DNA of 34,637 nt from Burkholderiales bacterium (lineage in GTDB: Bacteria; Pseudomonadota; Gammaproteobacteria; Burkholderiales; Burkholderiaceae_C): contig JAGWTE010000006.1 in the NCBI GenBank assembly GCA_028869095.1, positions 1 through 34,637 on the forward strand, written 5' to 3'. Below are positions 25,797 through 34,637 of the stretch, one piece after another; position 1 is the stretch's first letter; every line of letters starts with the position of its first letter. The position numbers and the translations under genes are program-made. Under the pieces are notes generated by a model. The model saw only the letters and a list, made by a program, of their open reading frames with translations, made no database searches and had not been told where the DNA came from.

Positions 25797-27606
25797 CGAA
25801 CTCGTTGCGGCTGGACGCATTGACCAGTCGCGTGGCCTGCTCCAGCACCAGTTGGCATTCCTTGGGCGCCAGATCCAAGGCCCGCGCGTAGCGGGTGCTG
25901 GCGTGGTAAATCGCGGTGACGATCTTGGCCGTCTCGACCTGCAAATTCGCTGCGGTCACCAGCTCATTGGCCAGGCTGGCCACGGCCCGCAACACTTCTG
26001 CCGTCTCATGCGGGTGTCGCACCGGGGTGTTCTTGCTCAAGGGCCGGCACGCAGCCAGCAGCCGCTCATGCATGCCCCAATGCTTCATGACCGCCGCTGT
26101 CAGATCATCCAGATGGATGCCCAGCACTGCCGCCGTGGCCGCTTCCTGGGTCATCCCCGGCGTGGGTGATTCGCCCTCTTGCGCGGGCGGTCCAGCTTGC
26201 ATCAACTTGGTGATCTGTGCCGCTTCCTCAGGGAAGTGGTAGAGGATCAGCAACCAGCCCAGCCGTTGAGACATGGCTGCAATCGATGCTTCTTCGTCAT
26301 GCACAGAAAATGGCGCCAACAACCGTGCGGCATGGCCTGCGATGCAGGTCAAGCGCAACTCGGTCTGCAGCGCCAGTTTGGCAGCTTGAGCAGATTCGGC
26401 GTCGGTCGTCGATGCTTGGGCATCCAGAACCCCAGGCCAGGCTCGCAAGCCGCTGGCGATCTTTCTCAAGCCCTGCTGCCCCAGTAACACCACCGTCCGT
26501 CCAATGGTCGTCACGCCATCGTCCGCACTGGTGCTCCGATAAGTCGCCGTATTGACGGATCGGAGCAGTTCCCACACCAAAGCAGGGTTCTTGACGATGA
26601 CGTCGACAAAATCGTCCACCCGCAACTGCTCTTGCGGCAAGGCCGTCATCAGTGCTTTTTCAGTCCCCGGACGATTGGGCAAATGCCCCACGGTATTGAG
26701 GCGGTCCAGCAACAGCAAGAGCGGCCCGCCGCCCTCTTGTTCGTTGGTCTTGAGCCAGCTTTGAATCGCACTGAGCAGGGTCCGCGCGTTCAAATACCGC
26801 TGACGCTGCTGCCGATCGGTGGCCCGATTGACAATGGCCCGCAAGGTCTCCGGCACGGTATGGGGCGTGGTCCATGGCAGGCGGACAATTTCAAGACCCA
26901 CGCGCGACGCAGCGCTGCCCAGATCGCTGTCATCCAGGGCGGGATGCCCGGCCAGGATGCGATGCATGAGCAGACCAGCCATCAACACGTCGCGTTCAGA
27001 GTCGGCGCGCGTCTGCTGCCGGTCCGTTTCGTGTTTGGCCAGAAACTGCAAGGTTTCCGTCTTCAAGCCGGCGCCCAGGCCAGCCAAGGAGGCACGTCCG
27101 GCGGAGTCAATCAAGACGTTGTGCAAGCCCAAATCGTAATGCGCGATACCTGCTTCATGCGCGTACGCCAGGCCATCGATCAGGTCTCGCATCCAGGTCG
27201 CGACCTCTACGGGTGTCGGCGCCGTGCCACTGCTCAAGCGCTCGGCCAAAGTCTTGGTCTTGCCCCGTGCGCACGACATATAAGGCCAGCCATCGTGCTC
27301 CCCCACTTCCAGAATCGGCGCCAGGTTCGGATGTTTCAAGCGCGACACGTGTTGCGCGTGCTCCATCCAGGCATCTTTCAGGTGCGATTTGACTGGAGCC
27401 GTGCGAGGCACAAAAAGCAGGACATCCTGCTCAAGCCGCGGGTCACGGGCCAGCCATGTGCTGGACGCAGAGCTCTTGCCTAGCAACTGATTCAGCGCAA
27501 AACGCCCAAACTGCTTGGGTGCAGCTGCGGGTTGAGTTGGCGGAGGTGTTGTGGCGGCGGCCATGTCGTCGTCAGAAATGAATAGGGCACGGGACGTACA
27601 CGCCAT
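25783..27606 (-). CDS. Pseudokinase-HDOD fusion protein
   Basis: 607 aa. Residues about 34-285 have a Ser/Thr protein kinase fold, but the key residues are altered. The Gly loop is [10 protein letters not shown] (42-51). The beta-3 strand DVLLFVPR (61-68) lacks the usual lysine. The catalytic loop is HYDLGLHN (156-163), keeping Asp158 and Asn163. The DFG position reads AGL (175-177). Residues about 300-500 match an HDOD domain ([20 protein letters not shown], then [19 protein letters not shown]). HDOD proteins act in bacterial signalling. The N-terminal domain is therefore probably a binding or scaffold module rather than an active kinase. There is no membrane segment. The ATG at 27604-27606 is used; another in-frame ATG is at 27562-27564. 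Confidence 0.85.
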   Translation of the reverse strand: MACTSRALFISDDDMAAATTPPPTQPAAAPKQFGRFALNQLLGKSSASSTWLARDPRLEQDVLLFVPRTAPVKSHLKDAWMEHAQHVSRLKHPNLAPILEVGEHDGWPYMSCARGKTKTLAERLSSGTAPTPVEVATWMRDLIDGLAYAHEAGIAHYDLGLHNVLIDSAGRASLAGLGAGLKTETLQFLAKHETDRQQTRADSERDVLMAGLLMHRILAGHPALDDSDLGSAASRVGLEIVRLPWTTPHTVPETLRAIVNRATDRQQRQRYLNARTLLSAIQSWLKTNEQEGGGPLLLLLDRLNTVGHLPNRPGTEKALMTALPQEQLRVDDFVDVIVKNPALVWELLRSVNTATYRSTSADDGVTTIGRTVVLLGQQGLRKIASGLRAWPGVLDAQASTTDAESAQAAKLALQTELRLTCIAGHAARLLAPFSVHDEEASIAAMSQRLGWLLILYHFPEEAAQITKLMQAGPPAQEGESPTPGMTQEAATAAVLGIHLDDLTAAVMKHWGMHERLLAACRPLSKNTPVRHPHETAEVLRAVASLANELVTAANLQVETAKIVTAIYHASTRYARALDLAPKECQLVLEQATRLVNASSRNEFVNPI

Positions 27607-27690
27607 CCCGCTACTGGGGATTTCACATCAAGAGATGCGTGACCGATTCCTCGTCAAGGGCGGTCATTCACCTGCTTTTCTGCCTCAAGC

Positions 27691-30600
27691 TTAGGTCTTC
27701 AGGCCCGCCAAGGGCAACCAACGCCCTGCGCCCGTGATGAAAGCAGCATGAACCTGGTCACCCGGTTGCATGGCCGCGACAGCTCGAACATAGCTTTGCA
27801 TTTGATTTTGGTAGGTCAGCAACTCCTGGGGTTGGTGACTCAATTTGTAGTCCAGAACCCACCACTCGATGCGAGCGCCCACGGCACGTGCAACCAGCCG
27901 ATCCAGCCGCAAGGTCTGCCCTTCATGGTGCAAGGTCACCTCGTTACCGGCCCATAAATGCCCCTCAGCCGCCAGCCAGGGAGACACCTCCTCGCTGGAG
28001 AGCAAGCGGGTCATCAAGTCCTGCGCCTGGGGTAGCCAGTCTGCAGGCAAAGCCAATTGGCTGGCCGCCTGGCGAATGGCGCGCTCAACCAGGGCAGGTT
28101 TGCGCTGGTGTTGGGGCAACAGAGTGACCCATTCGAGCACTTTGTGAACCACCTGCCCCAAGATCTGGATGGGCAAGATGGGGGCTTCGGGCCCCTTGGG
28201 GGCAGCTGGCAGCGGGTTCAATTCAGGCAAGTTCAACAAGGCGATGGCGCCGGCAGACTTCGCTTTGGCCTGCTGAGGCAAGGCACCGTCTGTGATCTCC
28301 CAGGGCGTGCTTGCGTCCACTGCTTGCGAACCCGTCAACCTCGCCCACCAACTGGGTTTGCTCACTTGGTAATGCGGCTCCACCCGGCTGATGATCAAAC
28401 GAGATTTAGCCCGAGTCATCGCCACATACAGCGCATTCAACTCCTCGCGGTCAGCGGCTTGGGCTTCGCTGTCAAGCAAGTCTTTCAAACTGGGCGGCGG
28501 GTTGGACTGGGATTGCAAAAATGCGCATCGCACCGGGTGGTCCGCCCCTTCTGGCCAATCGACCAATACGCCATAAGTTTCTGCTTTGCTCGGCAAGGCA
28601 TCTGTGTCGATCAAGAACACAACCTCTGCCTCCAAACCCTTGGCGCCATGGATGGTGAGCAATTGCACCGCGTCAGCGTGCGCTTTGGGTGGCAGTGTGG
28701 CCAGAGAGCGCTTGACCCGGCGAATCCAGCGGTAAATGGTGGCATCGCGCCCCGCATCCATCTCCAGGCTGAGATTGAGCAAAGCCGCCACATGCGACCA
28801 GGCGGCCTCACAGCGTCCTGCCCCCAGTACCCGAGCCAAGGTCTCACGCAAGCCCGACTCAGTCACCACTTTTTGCAGCAAATCATGAGGCGGCAGGACA
28901 CGCGCAGCAAGCTGCCACGCATTCAACAGTCCAGCCGCCTGGGCCCACCGAGCTTGAGATGCCATCGCTTGCACGGCCTCCCACCAAGACGTGTTCTGTT
29001 CGCGCGCCAGACCGGCCACTTGCAGCAAGTCATGGTCGGTCATGGCAAACAACGGGCTCTTGAGCGCTTGGGCCAAAGACAAGTCATGGTGGGGCGACAC
29101 CAGCACGTCCAGCATGGCCAACAGGTCTTTCACCTCTGGCGCCTCTGCCAACGCAGCGTTTTCTGGTGCGATGTTGGGAATGCCTTTGAGGGACAAGGCC
29201 TCAGCCACCAAGGCCAGCGATGCGCGCTTGCGAGCCAGCACATAGATGTTCCCGGCTGGCATCCCTTGTTGATGAACCAGCACCTCCACGGCGTTGGCAA
29301 TCTGCTCGGCCTCCAGCTGCTTCAAAGACACCTGTTCGGTCTCCCGAGGCTCTGTCAGGCTGTCGCGCCAATCGTTTCGCAGGGGACGTTTTTCCAAGGC
29401 TGAGCGCTCGATGGTGGGCAGCGCGCGCACCTCCGCGTCCTCTGTGGATTCAGTGGTGTGTGTGCGAAATCCAGGAAAATCCCCCGCCAGCGCAGCTTCA
29501 TGCAGGCAGGCATTCAGCGCGGAGATGATGCCCGGCGCATTGCGACGGGTGTGATCGCAAGCCAATAGGTCGCCATCCAGTCCTTCCACCACGAACGACT
29601 TGGCTGCCTCAAACACCCGCGGATCGGCCCGGCGGAAACGATAAATACTCTGCTTGGGGTCCCCCACCAGAAACACGCGCATGGGCTGCTGCCCGCTGCG
29701 TCCACCGCCTGCACCGGCATATGCGGCCAGCCAGGATCGCAAGGTCTGCCATTGCAAAGGACTGGTGTCCTGAAACTCGTCCATCAGCAACTGCTGGGTC
29801 TGACCGTCCAGTCGCTCTTGCACCCAGCCTGCCAGCACGGGATCAGTCAACAGGGTCGATGCGGCTCGCTCCAGATCCACCATGTCAGCCAGCCCGCGCT
29901 CGGATTTGATCAAGGCATATTCAGCAAACAACACTCGGGCCAACTCTGCCATGTCTTGATGGGTTTGATGCGCTTGATGCTGCAGCCGAGCTTGTAGCCA
30001 TTCAGCCAGCCAGTCTTGCGCCCACACCAATTCTTCGCTGTCCCCCAGCCGTTTTTTTGGCAGCCCCTGCGCAGTCAGCAATGCGCCCTTCAGGCCATCG
30101 CCGCGCTTGCCCATGTCATGTTGCCCCAATGCATCGGTCATGGCGTTGGCCGCGTCTTTGGCCAAGGCGCCCTTGGCGGCCCCCAAAATCGCAGCCAAAG
30201 CCCACATGCGCTGCACCACGTGCGAATCAGACAAGGCTTGATCCGGGTGAGGCCAGCGAGCCCAAGGCGTGGCCCACTGCGCCACCGACTCCACACTTTG
30301 ATCCAGCCGACCCGCTTGATCCGTCAACTCGATTTCCAGGCGATTGGACAAGGCCGTCTGCAGCCAACCCTCCAGATTGAACGCGCCCACGGATTGCACC
30401 AGGCGCGTGTAGGCAGCCTGCCCCTCACCACCATCCAGTCGACGCAAAAACCGCCCCCACAGATCCGGCCACAATTCGGTTTGATCTTCGATCAAGCTCA
30501 TCTGAGGCGGCAGTTGCAACTCGGTCAAAACGTCCAATGGCGCCACTTTGAGCAGACGAGAAAACCACCCGTGGATGGTATGGATCTCGACATTGCGGCC

Positions 30601-31002
30601 TGACGTCATCCACTGTTCGTGCAACGCTCCCAGGCGAGGTGCCAACTCAGCCGCCTTGGCTGCAGGCACGCCGCGAATGATCAACTCTTGGCTGCGCTGT
30701 GCATCCGTTTGCTTGGCGAACTGGGCCAGCCAGACATGCAAACGCTCGCGCATCTCGCCCGCGGCCTTTTTGGTGAACGTGATCGCCAAAATGTGTTGAG
30801 GCTGCACGCCATCCAGCAAGGACCGGATGATGCGCGACACCAGCATCCAAGTCTTGCCGGCGCCAGCGCAAGCCTCCACCACCACACTGCGTTGTGGGTC
30901 ACAAGCTACTTGGTAAAAGACGCTGCGGTCCACCTGTTGAGTGTTGACCTCATAGGCTGCTGTTTGAGCCACTGTCTGGGCTGCATTCCATGCGCCGTTC
31001 AT
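27691..31002 (-). CDS. addA: AddA-type UvrD-family helicase with C-terminal nuclease
   Basis: 1103 aa, the size of AddA. SF1 helicase motifs in order: Walker A EACAGAGKTW with Lys50, TFTKKAAGEM (75-84), MDEFQDTSP (407-415) as Walker B, VGDPKQSIYRFRRAD, LLTIHGAKGLEAEVVF, and LYVAMTRAKSRLI. A RecB-family nuclease domain ends the protein with LDYKLS (Asp1051, Lys1053). With AddB it forms a helicase-nuclease that resects double-strand breaks to load RecA, in place of RecBCD. Its ATG overlaps the addB stop by four bases (ATGA at 30999-31002), so the two are translationally coupled. Confidence 0.9.
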   Translation of the reverse strand: MNGAWNAAQTVAQTAAYEVNTQQVDRSVFYQVACDPQRSVVVEACAGAGKTWMLVSRIIRSLLDGVQPQHILAITFTKKAAGEMRERLHVWLAQFAKQTDAQRSQELIIRGVPAAKAAELAPRLGALHEQWMTSGRNVEIHTIHGWFSRLLKVAPLDVLTELQLPPQMSLIEDQTELWPDLWGRFLRRLDGGEGQAAYTRLVQSVGAFNLEGWLQTALSNRLEIELTDQAGRLDQSVESVAQWATPWARWPHPDQALSDSHVVQRMWALAAILGAAKGALAKDAANAMTDALGQHDMGKRGDGLKGALLTAQGLPKKRLGDSEELVWAQDWLAEWLQARLQHQAHQTHQDMAELARVLFAEYALIKSERGLADMVDLERAASTLLTDPVLAGWVQERLDGQTQQLLMDEFQDTSPLQWQTLRSWLAAYAGAGGGRSGQQPMRVFLVGDPKQSIYRFRRADPRVFEAAKSFVVEGLDGDLLACDHTRRNAPGIISALNACLHEAALAGDFPGFRTHTTESTEDAEVRALPTIERSALEKRPLRNDWRDSLTEPRETEQVSLKQLEAEQIANAVEVLVHQQGMPAGNIYVLARKRASLALVAEALSLKGIPNIAPENAALAEAPEVKDLLAMLDVLVSPHHDLSLAQALKSPLFAMTDHDLLQVAGLAREQNTSWWEAVQAMASQARWAQAAGLLNAWQLAARVLPPHDLLQKVVTESGLRETLARVLGAGRCEAAWSHVAALLNLSLEMDAGRDATIYRWIRRVKRSLATLPPKAHADAVQLLTIHGAKGLEAEVVFLIDTDALPSKAETYGVLVDWPEGADHPVRCAFLQSQSNPPPSLKDLLDSEAQAADREELNALYVAMTRAKSRLIISRVEPHYQVSKPSWWARLTGSQAVDASTPWEITDGALPQQAKAKSAGAIALLNLPELNPLPAAPKGPEAPILPIQILGQVVHKVLEWVTLLPQHQRKPALVERAIRQAASQLALPADWLPQAQDLMTRLLSSEEVSPWLAAEGHLWAGNEVTLHHEGQTLRLDRLVARAVGARIEWWVLDYKLSHQPQELLTYQNQMQSYVRAVAAMQPGDQVHAAFITGAGRWLPLAGLKT

Positions 31003-33821
31003 GCTTGCGCCCCCTCATTGGGCAAGGACAAAGGCCAGTGATCCTTGCGGCACAAACCACGTGCGGCGCAATAGGTACAGGCCGCAGCATCCCCCAAGGC
31101 AGGCATCGCGACACCTTGTTTGATCCTGGTGAAGTCGTCCACCAAGCCGTCCATCAACTGTTCTGCATGCGCTTGCACATCTTCATGACGAATCAGCGTG
31201 GCGGCCTTCGCATCCAGATGCAAATAAGCGGCATGCGAAACATCGCCCCCCATCAACGCCGCGTAGAAAGGCAACTGCGTGTCCTCCAGGGGACGCTTGA
31301 CGCGCTCTTTCAACCCCAACAAAGAGCCTGACTTGTAGTCAATCACCATGCGAGCGCGCTGCCCATCGCGATAACTCGCATCGATGCGATCGATCTGGCC
31401 TTTCATCTCAATCTGTCCACACTGCTCATTCAAATCCAAGGACCGGTGTTGACTGGACTCGTTGTCCACGCAACGCCATCCATCTTGCTCATGTGCATGC
31501 AACCACCGCACATAAGCGGAGGCCATGGCAGGCAACACAGACCGATAAGGCAAGAAGTAAGGCCGAGTGGCATCGCCAGTCAGCCCCATGTCCTTCATGA
31601 CCACATCAGCCACTTCCAGCCAAGCCTGGACGTCCTCGTCTTGCGTGCGCAAGGCCAGCATCTGCTCCCTCTGTACATGAAAACGCCGAATGACCTCGTG
31701 CAGCCATGTACCGTAATCAGAACGGTCCAGCCCTTCTTCCAGTTCATCGACATCGCGAAGACGCAGCACCGACTGGGCATAAAACCGATAAGGACATTGA
31801 CGCAAGGCCTCATAACTGGTCGCAGACAATGACGTCGGCAGCAGCGCCAGCGAGTCCTGGTCCAAATGTGGCAAAGGGCGTTGCGCCAAGGCTGCGTCCA
31901 CATGCTGAACCTGCCAAGGCGCTGGCACCGTTTGCCATTCGCATTGAGATTCCTTGACCCAGCGCGTCAACCAAGGGCTGGCCTCCATGGGCTCCGTGCC
32001 TTGGCCTTGTCGATGCAGACAGACCACCCGCTCACGAGACATCAGCAGGCCAAAGGCCTCCCACTGCGCTTGGCGCAAATCCTCAGGCGTCGCCAAGGCC
32101 ATCTGTCGGGTCAGCGCAGGGCCCAGCCAAGTGGTGGACGTTGAGACACCGCCCAGCTGCCGCGAGTCAGCCCCGGGGATGAAGATGCTGTGAAATGGCC
32201 GCATGACCGCGCGAGCCATGGGTGTGATCACCACGTCGATTCGACCACTTGGCGCTTGCGGCCGAAAAGTCGTGTTTTCCAGCACCTCGTGCACCCAGCG
32301 CCCAAACCTCACCCCATCCAGCTGCATCTGATCGAGCAACTGCTGCCAGGTCGAGTCATCTTGCAAGTCAGGATGCGACAAGTGCAAGGTCTCCGCCACC
32401 AAGGCCCCCGCCTCATCCTGCGTCAACGAGTCCCAAGCCTGAGCCTGCTGCAGCATCTCCAACAAAGTCTGCAACCAGACCCTCAACGGGCGTTTCTTGC
32501 CAGACCGCATGCTGCGAAACGCCTGCGTGAGCTGATCCGCTTGCTGCCAAAGCTGCAAAGCCGCATCAGGGCACGAAGCCCCTCCCGCCGCCGGCAAAGC
32601 AGGCTTGTCCCAGGCACGCAGCCAAGCATGGCGTCGGCACCACGCCTCCAACTCATCACCTGCATCCTGCTTGTCCAGCTGCACCCAGCCCGATTTGAGC
32701 CAGTCGAGCAAGTCGTCACTGCTGGCTTGCGGATGGGCCGCTTGCAGCAAGCGCGTCACCACCGCAGCAGCCCGTGTGGTGGACAAACGCCACCCGGTCT
32801 CATCGGCCACCTGCGCGCCAGCGCCATCCAGCATGGCCCGCACCCGCCGGACCAAACTGCGATCCAAGGCAATCAAAGCGACTGGCTCGCCATCGACCCT
32901 GCGGGAGGCATTGACCGCCTCCAAAATAAATGCCGTGGCGTGTCGAGCCTCATCTTCAGCGTCGGTGCACGCAATCTGAGCCGGTTGCGCCGATCTCTGC
33001 TGAGCGTCTGCATCGCCCCAAGCTCCCTGCGCCACTGACCACAAGCATGGAACGCCCTTCGCCGTGGCCTGAGCCATCACACTCAGCATCAAGTGAGCTT
33101 CTGTTCCCGGAGACACGGACTCCCCCGCACTGACACCGATGTAAGCCTTGCTAGGAAGATCAAACAACAGGTCACTGGGCAAGCCCGCATCCAGGCTGTC
33201 GATCACCCACTCCAGGGTCCACGCCAGCAGCAGTTTTTCTCGCGAGCCATATTGAACAGGCGACGTGGCCGCCACGCCCAGCAAGCCCCGCAAACGTTCC
33301 CAATAGCTGGCGCGTTGCCCCGGCGCAATCGCCTGAGCGCGTCGCACCCAAGTGTGCGCGGCATCAACCACCTGCGTCATGGCGTGATCAAAGCCACGCG
33401 GGTCTCGCGCCACCCACTGGCGGCACCACGGCTCTTTGGCCAGACGCTGCGACACCTGCAAACGGTCCGCCACGACATCCAAGCTCACGCGCCCTGGTGT
33501 GCCGTGCCCCCCCTCATGCCGCCAGCCTTGGGCCGAAATCAGCGAGGCAATGGTTTCAACCGGCGGTGCCCAGCCGCCCACCTGCTCCGCCCAGGCGCGA
33601 CGCGCGTGTGACAACACCGCGCCCACGGGCACGATCACCACGGCATCCCGTGGGCTCACCCCTTGCTCTTGCAGCCAGCTCGCGGCTGTCCGAGCCCACT
33701 CGGCCCAGCAAGTTTGGGCATCCACGCCCGCATGCCACAGCCAAGGCTGAGGCCTCAGACATGAGCGCGGATCCAACACATGGTTCAAAGCCTCGTCAAA
33801 GGCTGCGTCTATGACAGTCAT
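30999..33821 (-). CDS. addB: AddB-type PD-(D/E)XK nuclease subunit
   Basis: 940 aa. The C-terminal part carries a RecB-family nuclease with MVIDYKSGSL and the four cysteines of an AddB-type [4Fe-4S] staple: one in LRQCPYRFYAQ (near residue 674) and three in CTYCAARGLC (915, 918, 924). The N-terminal two thirds is a helicase-like fold without a Walker A motif, as expected of an AddB that acts as nuclease and structural subunit. The ATG is at 33819-33821; no strong Shine-Dalgarno precedes it. It is first in the addB-addA operon and divergent from trxA across 119 bp. Confidence 0.88.
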   Translation of the reverse strand: MTVIDAAFDEALNHVLDPRSCLRPQPWLWHAGVDAQTCWAEWARTAASWLQEQGVSPRDAVVIVPVGAVLSHARRAWAEQVGGWAPPVETIASLISAQGWRHEGGHGTPGRVSLDVVADRLQVSQRLAKEPWCRQWVARDPRGFDHAMTQVVDAAHTWVRRAQAIAPGQRASYWERLRGLLGVAATSPVQYGSREKLLLAWTLEWVIDSLDAGLPSDLLFDLPSKAYIGVSAGESVSPGTEAHLMLSVMAQATAKGVPCLWSVAQGAWGDADAQQRSAQPAQIACTDAEDEARHATAFILEAVNASRRVDGEPVALIALDRSLVRRVRAMLDGAGAQVADETGWRLSTTRAAAVVTRLLQAAHPQASSDDLLDWLKSGWVQLDKQDAGDELEAWCRRHAWLRAWDKPALPAAGGASCPDAALQLWQQADQLTQAFRSMRSGKKRPLRVWLQTLLEMLQQAQAWDSLTQDEAGALVAETLHLSHPDLQDDSTWQQLLDQMQLDGVRFGRWVHEVLENTTFRPQAPSGRIDVVITPMARAVMRPFHSIFIPGADSRQLGGVSTSTTWLGPALTRQMALATPEDLRQAQWEAFGLLMSRERVVCLHRQGQGTEPMEASPWLTRWVKESQCEWQTVPAPWQVQHVDAALAQRPLPHLDQDSLALLPTSLSATSYEALRQCPYRFYAQSVLRLRDVDELEEGLDRSDYGTWLHEVIRRFHVQREQMLALRTQDEDVQAWLEVADVVMKDMGLTGDATRPYFLPYRSVLPAMASAYVRWLHAHEQDGWRCVDNESSQHRSLDLNEQCGQIEMKGQIDRIDASYRDGQRARMVIDYKSGSLLGLKERVKRPLEDTQLPFYAALMGGDVSHAAYLHLDAKAATLIRHEDVQAHAEQLMDGLVDDFTRIKQGVAMPALGDAAACTYCAARGLCRKDHWPLSLPNEGAQA

Positions 33822-33869
33822 AGGAAAGTGGTACTTGAGATGCCCAGCGAACGCATCATCTTCTGTGTC

Positions 33870-33901
33870 AGAATCTTCTCACCCTTCTGGCCCAAGATTC
33901 T
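33870..33901. promoter_or_regulatory. Inverted repeat in the addB-trxA divergent region
   Basis: AGAATCTT (33870-33877) and AAGATTCT (33894-33901) are a perfect 8-bp inverted repeat with 16 bp between. A second, A/T-rich dyad CTTTT/AAAAG overlaps it on the right (about 33900-33916). This gap must hold both promoters, but no consensus -10/-35 pair stands out, so the dyad is a candidate operator. Confidence 0.35.
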
Positions 33902-33940
33902 TTTGGCGACAAAAAGGCCAGTACCCCCGAGGATAGATCC

Positions 33941-34270
33941 ATGAGCAGCGACCTGATCAAACACATTTCCGACGCATCGTTCGATGCCGATGTCCTTCAA
34001 TCGGCCCAACCCGTCCTGGTGGACTACTGGGCTGAATGGTGCGGTCCTTGCAAGATGATTGCCCCCATCCTGGACGAAGTGGCCAAGGATTACAGCGGTC
34101 GTCTGGCCGTGGCCAAGATGAACGTGGACCAAAACCGTGACGTGCCAGCCAAATTTGGCATCCGCGGCATCCCTACCTTGATGATTTTCAAGGGCGGTCA
34201 ACTGGCTGCCACCAAGGTCGGCGCCCTGTCCAAAGCCCAATTGACGGCTTTCGTTGACGCCAACCTGTGA
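33941..34270 (+). CDS. trxA: Thioredoxin TrxA
   Basis: 109 aa, the standard size of thioredoxin 1. The redox active site WCGPC is at residues 33-37, preceded by VLVDYWAE and followed by [11 protein letters not shown]. The cis-Pro segment is [12 protein letters not shown]. It reduces disulfides in cytosolic proteins such as ribonucleotide reductase, using electrons from thioredoxin reductase. The ATG at 33941 has a GAGGA Shine-Dalgarno. rho lies 228 bp downstream on the same strand, the common trxA-rho order of proteobacteria. Confidence 0.97.
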   Translation: MSSDLIKHISDASFDADVLQSAQPVLVDYWAEWCGPCKMIAPILDEVAKDYSGRLAVAKMNVDQNRDVPAKFGIRGIPTLMIFKGGQLAATKVGALSKAQLTAFVDANL

Positions 34271-34296
34271 TTTCTCGCTGAAATCGTCCATATAAT
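34268..34296 (+). promoter_or_regulatory. Candidate rho promoter with consensus -10
   Basis: TATAAT (34291-34296) is a perfect -10. The hexamer 17 bp upstream, TGATTT (34268-34273), is a poor -35 and overlaps the trxA stop codon. Initiation would fall near 34303, inside the palindrome at 34298-34328, leaving a leader of about 195 nt before rho. Confidence 0.45.
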
Positions 34297-34297
34297 C

Positions 34298-34328
34298 CGA
34301 GCGCTGATCGAAATTCGATCGGCGCTCG
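34298..34328 (+). other. Large near-perfect palindrome, rho leader hairpin 1
   Basis: CGAGCGC T GATCGA (34298-34311) pairs with TCGATC G GCGCTCG (34315-34328) around AAT. This is a 14-pair stem whose only imperfection is one T-G pair. It starts 27 bases after the trxA stop. No T-tract follows, so a trxA terminator is not well supported. It overlaps the predicted rho transcription start and could be an operator or an RNA element. Confidence 0.6.
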
Positions 34329-34332
34329 TCAA

Positions 34333-34356
34333 GTCAAACGGTCCACACTGTTTGAC
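34333..34356 (+). other. Rho leader hairpin 2
   Basis: GTCAAACGGT (34333-34342) pairs with ACTGTTTGAC (34347-34356) around CCAC: ten pairs including one G-U wobble. It begins five bases after hairpin 1. Confidence 0.6.
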
Positions 34357-34372
34357 GGGCGCAGGCAGCCAG

Positions 34373-34389
34373 ACCAGAGTCAATCTGGT
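34373..34389 (+). other. Rho leader hairpin 3
   Basis: ACCAGA (34373-34378) pairs with TCTGGT (34384-34389) around GTCAA: a perfect 6-bp stem. It is the third consecutive hairpin between trxA and rho and is followed by C-rich, less structured sequence up to the rho ATG. Confidence 0.5.
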
Positions 34390-34498
34390 TTCGGCAAACG
34401 CCAGTCCCCCCTCCATCCTTTTACCCACGGTTCGCTTTCTGCACTTTGCAGCACCCGCGTGTTGCCTTTGACGCAGGTCTCAATCAGGGTCCCAATCC

Positions 34499-34637
34499 AT
34501 GCACCTTTCAGAACTGAAGGCACTGCACATCTCCAAATTAGTTGAGATGGCGGAAGCTTTGGAGATCGAAAACGTCGCTCGCATGCGCAAGCAAGAGTTG
34601 ATGTTCGCGATCATGAAAAAACGCGCCAAGGCCGGCG
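34499..34637 (+). CDS. rho: Transcription termination factor Rho, N-terminal part
   Basis: The frame begins ATG at 34499-34501 with MHLSELKALHISKLVEMAEA and runs off the window after 46 codons. The segment is the Rho N-terminal helical domain (LKALHISKLVEMAEALEIENVARMRKQELMFAI), which precedes the RNA-binding CSD in all Rho proteins. Position directly after trxA supports the call. The ATPase domain is outside the window. Its long leader with three hairpins could be the site of autoregulation, as Rho is known to control its own synthesis in E. coli by attenuation. Confidence 0.93.
   Translation, partial: MHLSELKALHISKLVEMAEALEIENVARMRKQELMFAIMKKRAKAG

Noticed and set aside
1-34637. CRISPR array, IS element, prophage, tRNA or rRNA
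   Set aside because: No spaced repeats, transposase or integrase frames, terminal repeats, or cloverleaf-like or rRNA sequence were seen on either strand.

Overview
The window is a gene-dense piece of a betaproteobacterial chromosome, most like Burkholderiales and probably close to Comamonadaceae. The taxonomic hints are the mltG-tmk-holB / pilZ-tatD cell-division neighbourhood, the DUF4936 and NRDE pair, the addB-addA helicase-nuclease pair next to trxA-rho, and a GC-rich coding composition with wide-open antisense frames. I could not run a search, so the genus is left open. I see no tRNA, rRNA, insertion sequence, prophage, CRISPR array or replication origin.

Layout. 1-1496 (minus): start of an unrecognised gene, then tatD and pilZ. 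1497-1845 is the only gene-free stretch over 300 bp; it is AT-richer than its surroundings and precedes a plus-strand polysaccharide deacetylase (1846-2838). 2801-5519 (minus): holB, tmk and mltG, tightly overlapping. The deacetylase therefore sits in opposite orientation inside what is commonly one mltG-tmk-holB-pilZ-tatD run. 5556-7962 (plus): a YgfZ-type folate-binding protein, DUF4936 and an NRDE/TANGO2-like protein. 7970-8464 (minus): a GNAT acetyltransferase.

8564-14861 (minus) is a five-gene lipid-metabolism unit. Transcribed from right to left, it holds a TetR regulator, a long FabG-type reductase, a MaoC-type hydratase, a thiolase and a FadD acyl-CoA ligase. A hairpin/T-tract terminator follows FadD, and a palindromic operator overlaps the predicted TetR promoter. 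The enzymes could activate fatty acids and interconvert enoyl-, 3-hydroxyacyl-, 3-oxoacyl- and shortened acyl-CoA. No acyl-CoA dehydrogenase or FadB-type protein is present.

15005-18428 (minus) holds a GST-like protein, a patatin-like phospholipase and a GT39-like membrane glycosyltransferase, ending in another terminator. An AraC-type regulator (18586-19689) is divergent from them. A LysR regulator (minus) is divergent from a succinate/acetyl-CoA transferase (20726-22213). tex (minus) faces that gene across a small hairpin and is divergent from pyrD (24759-25796). pyrD runs into a pseudokinase-HDOD fusion (25783-27606, minus). The right end carries addA and addB (minus), divergent trxA, a leader with three consecutive hairpins, and the first 46 codons of rho.

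Most of this is housekeeping. The parts most worth a second look are the pseudokinase-HDOD fusion, the structured rho leader, the TetR operator with its R-type lipid operon, and the AraC / GST-patatin-GT39 cluster.
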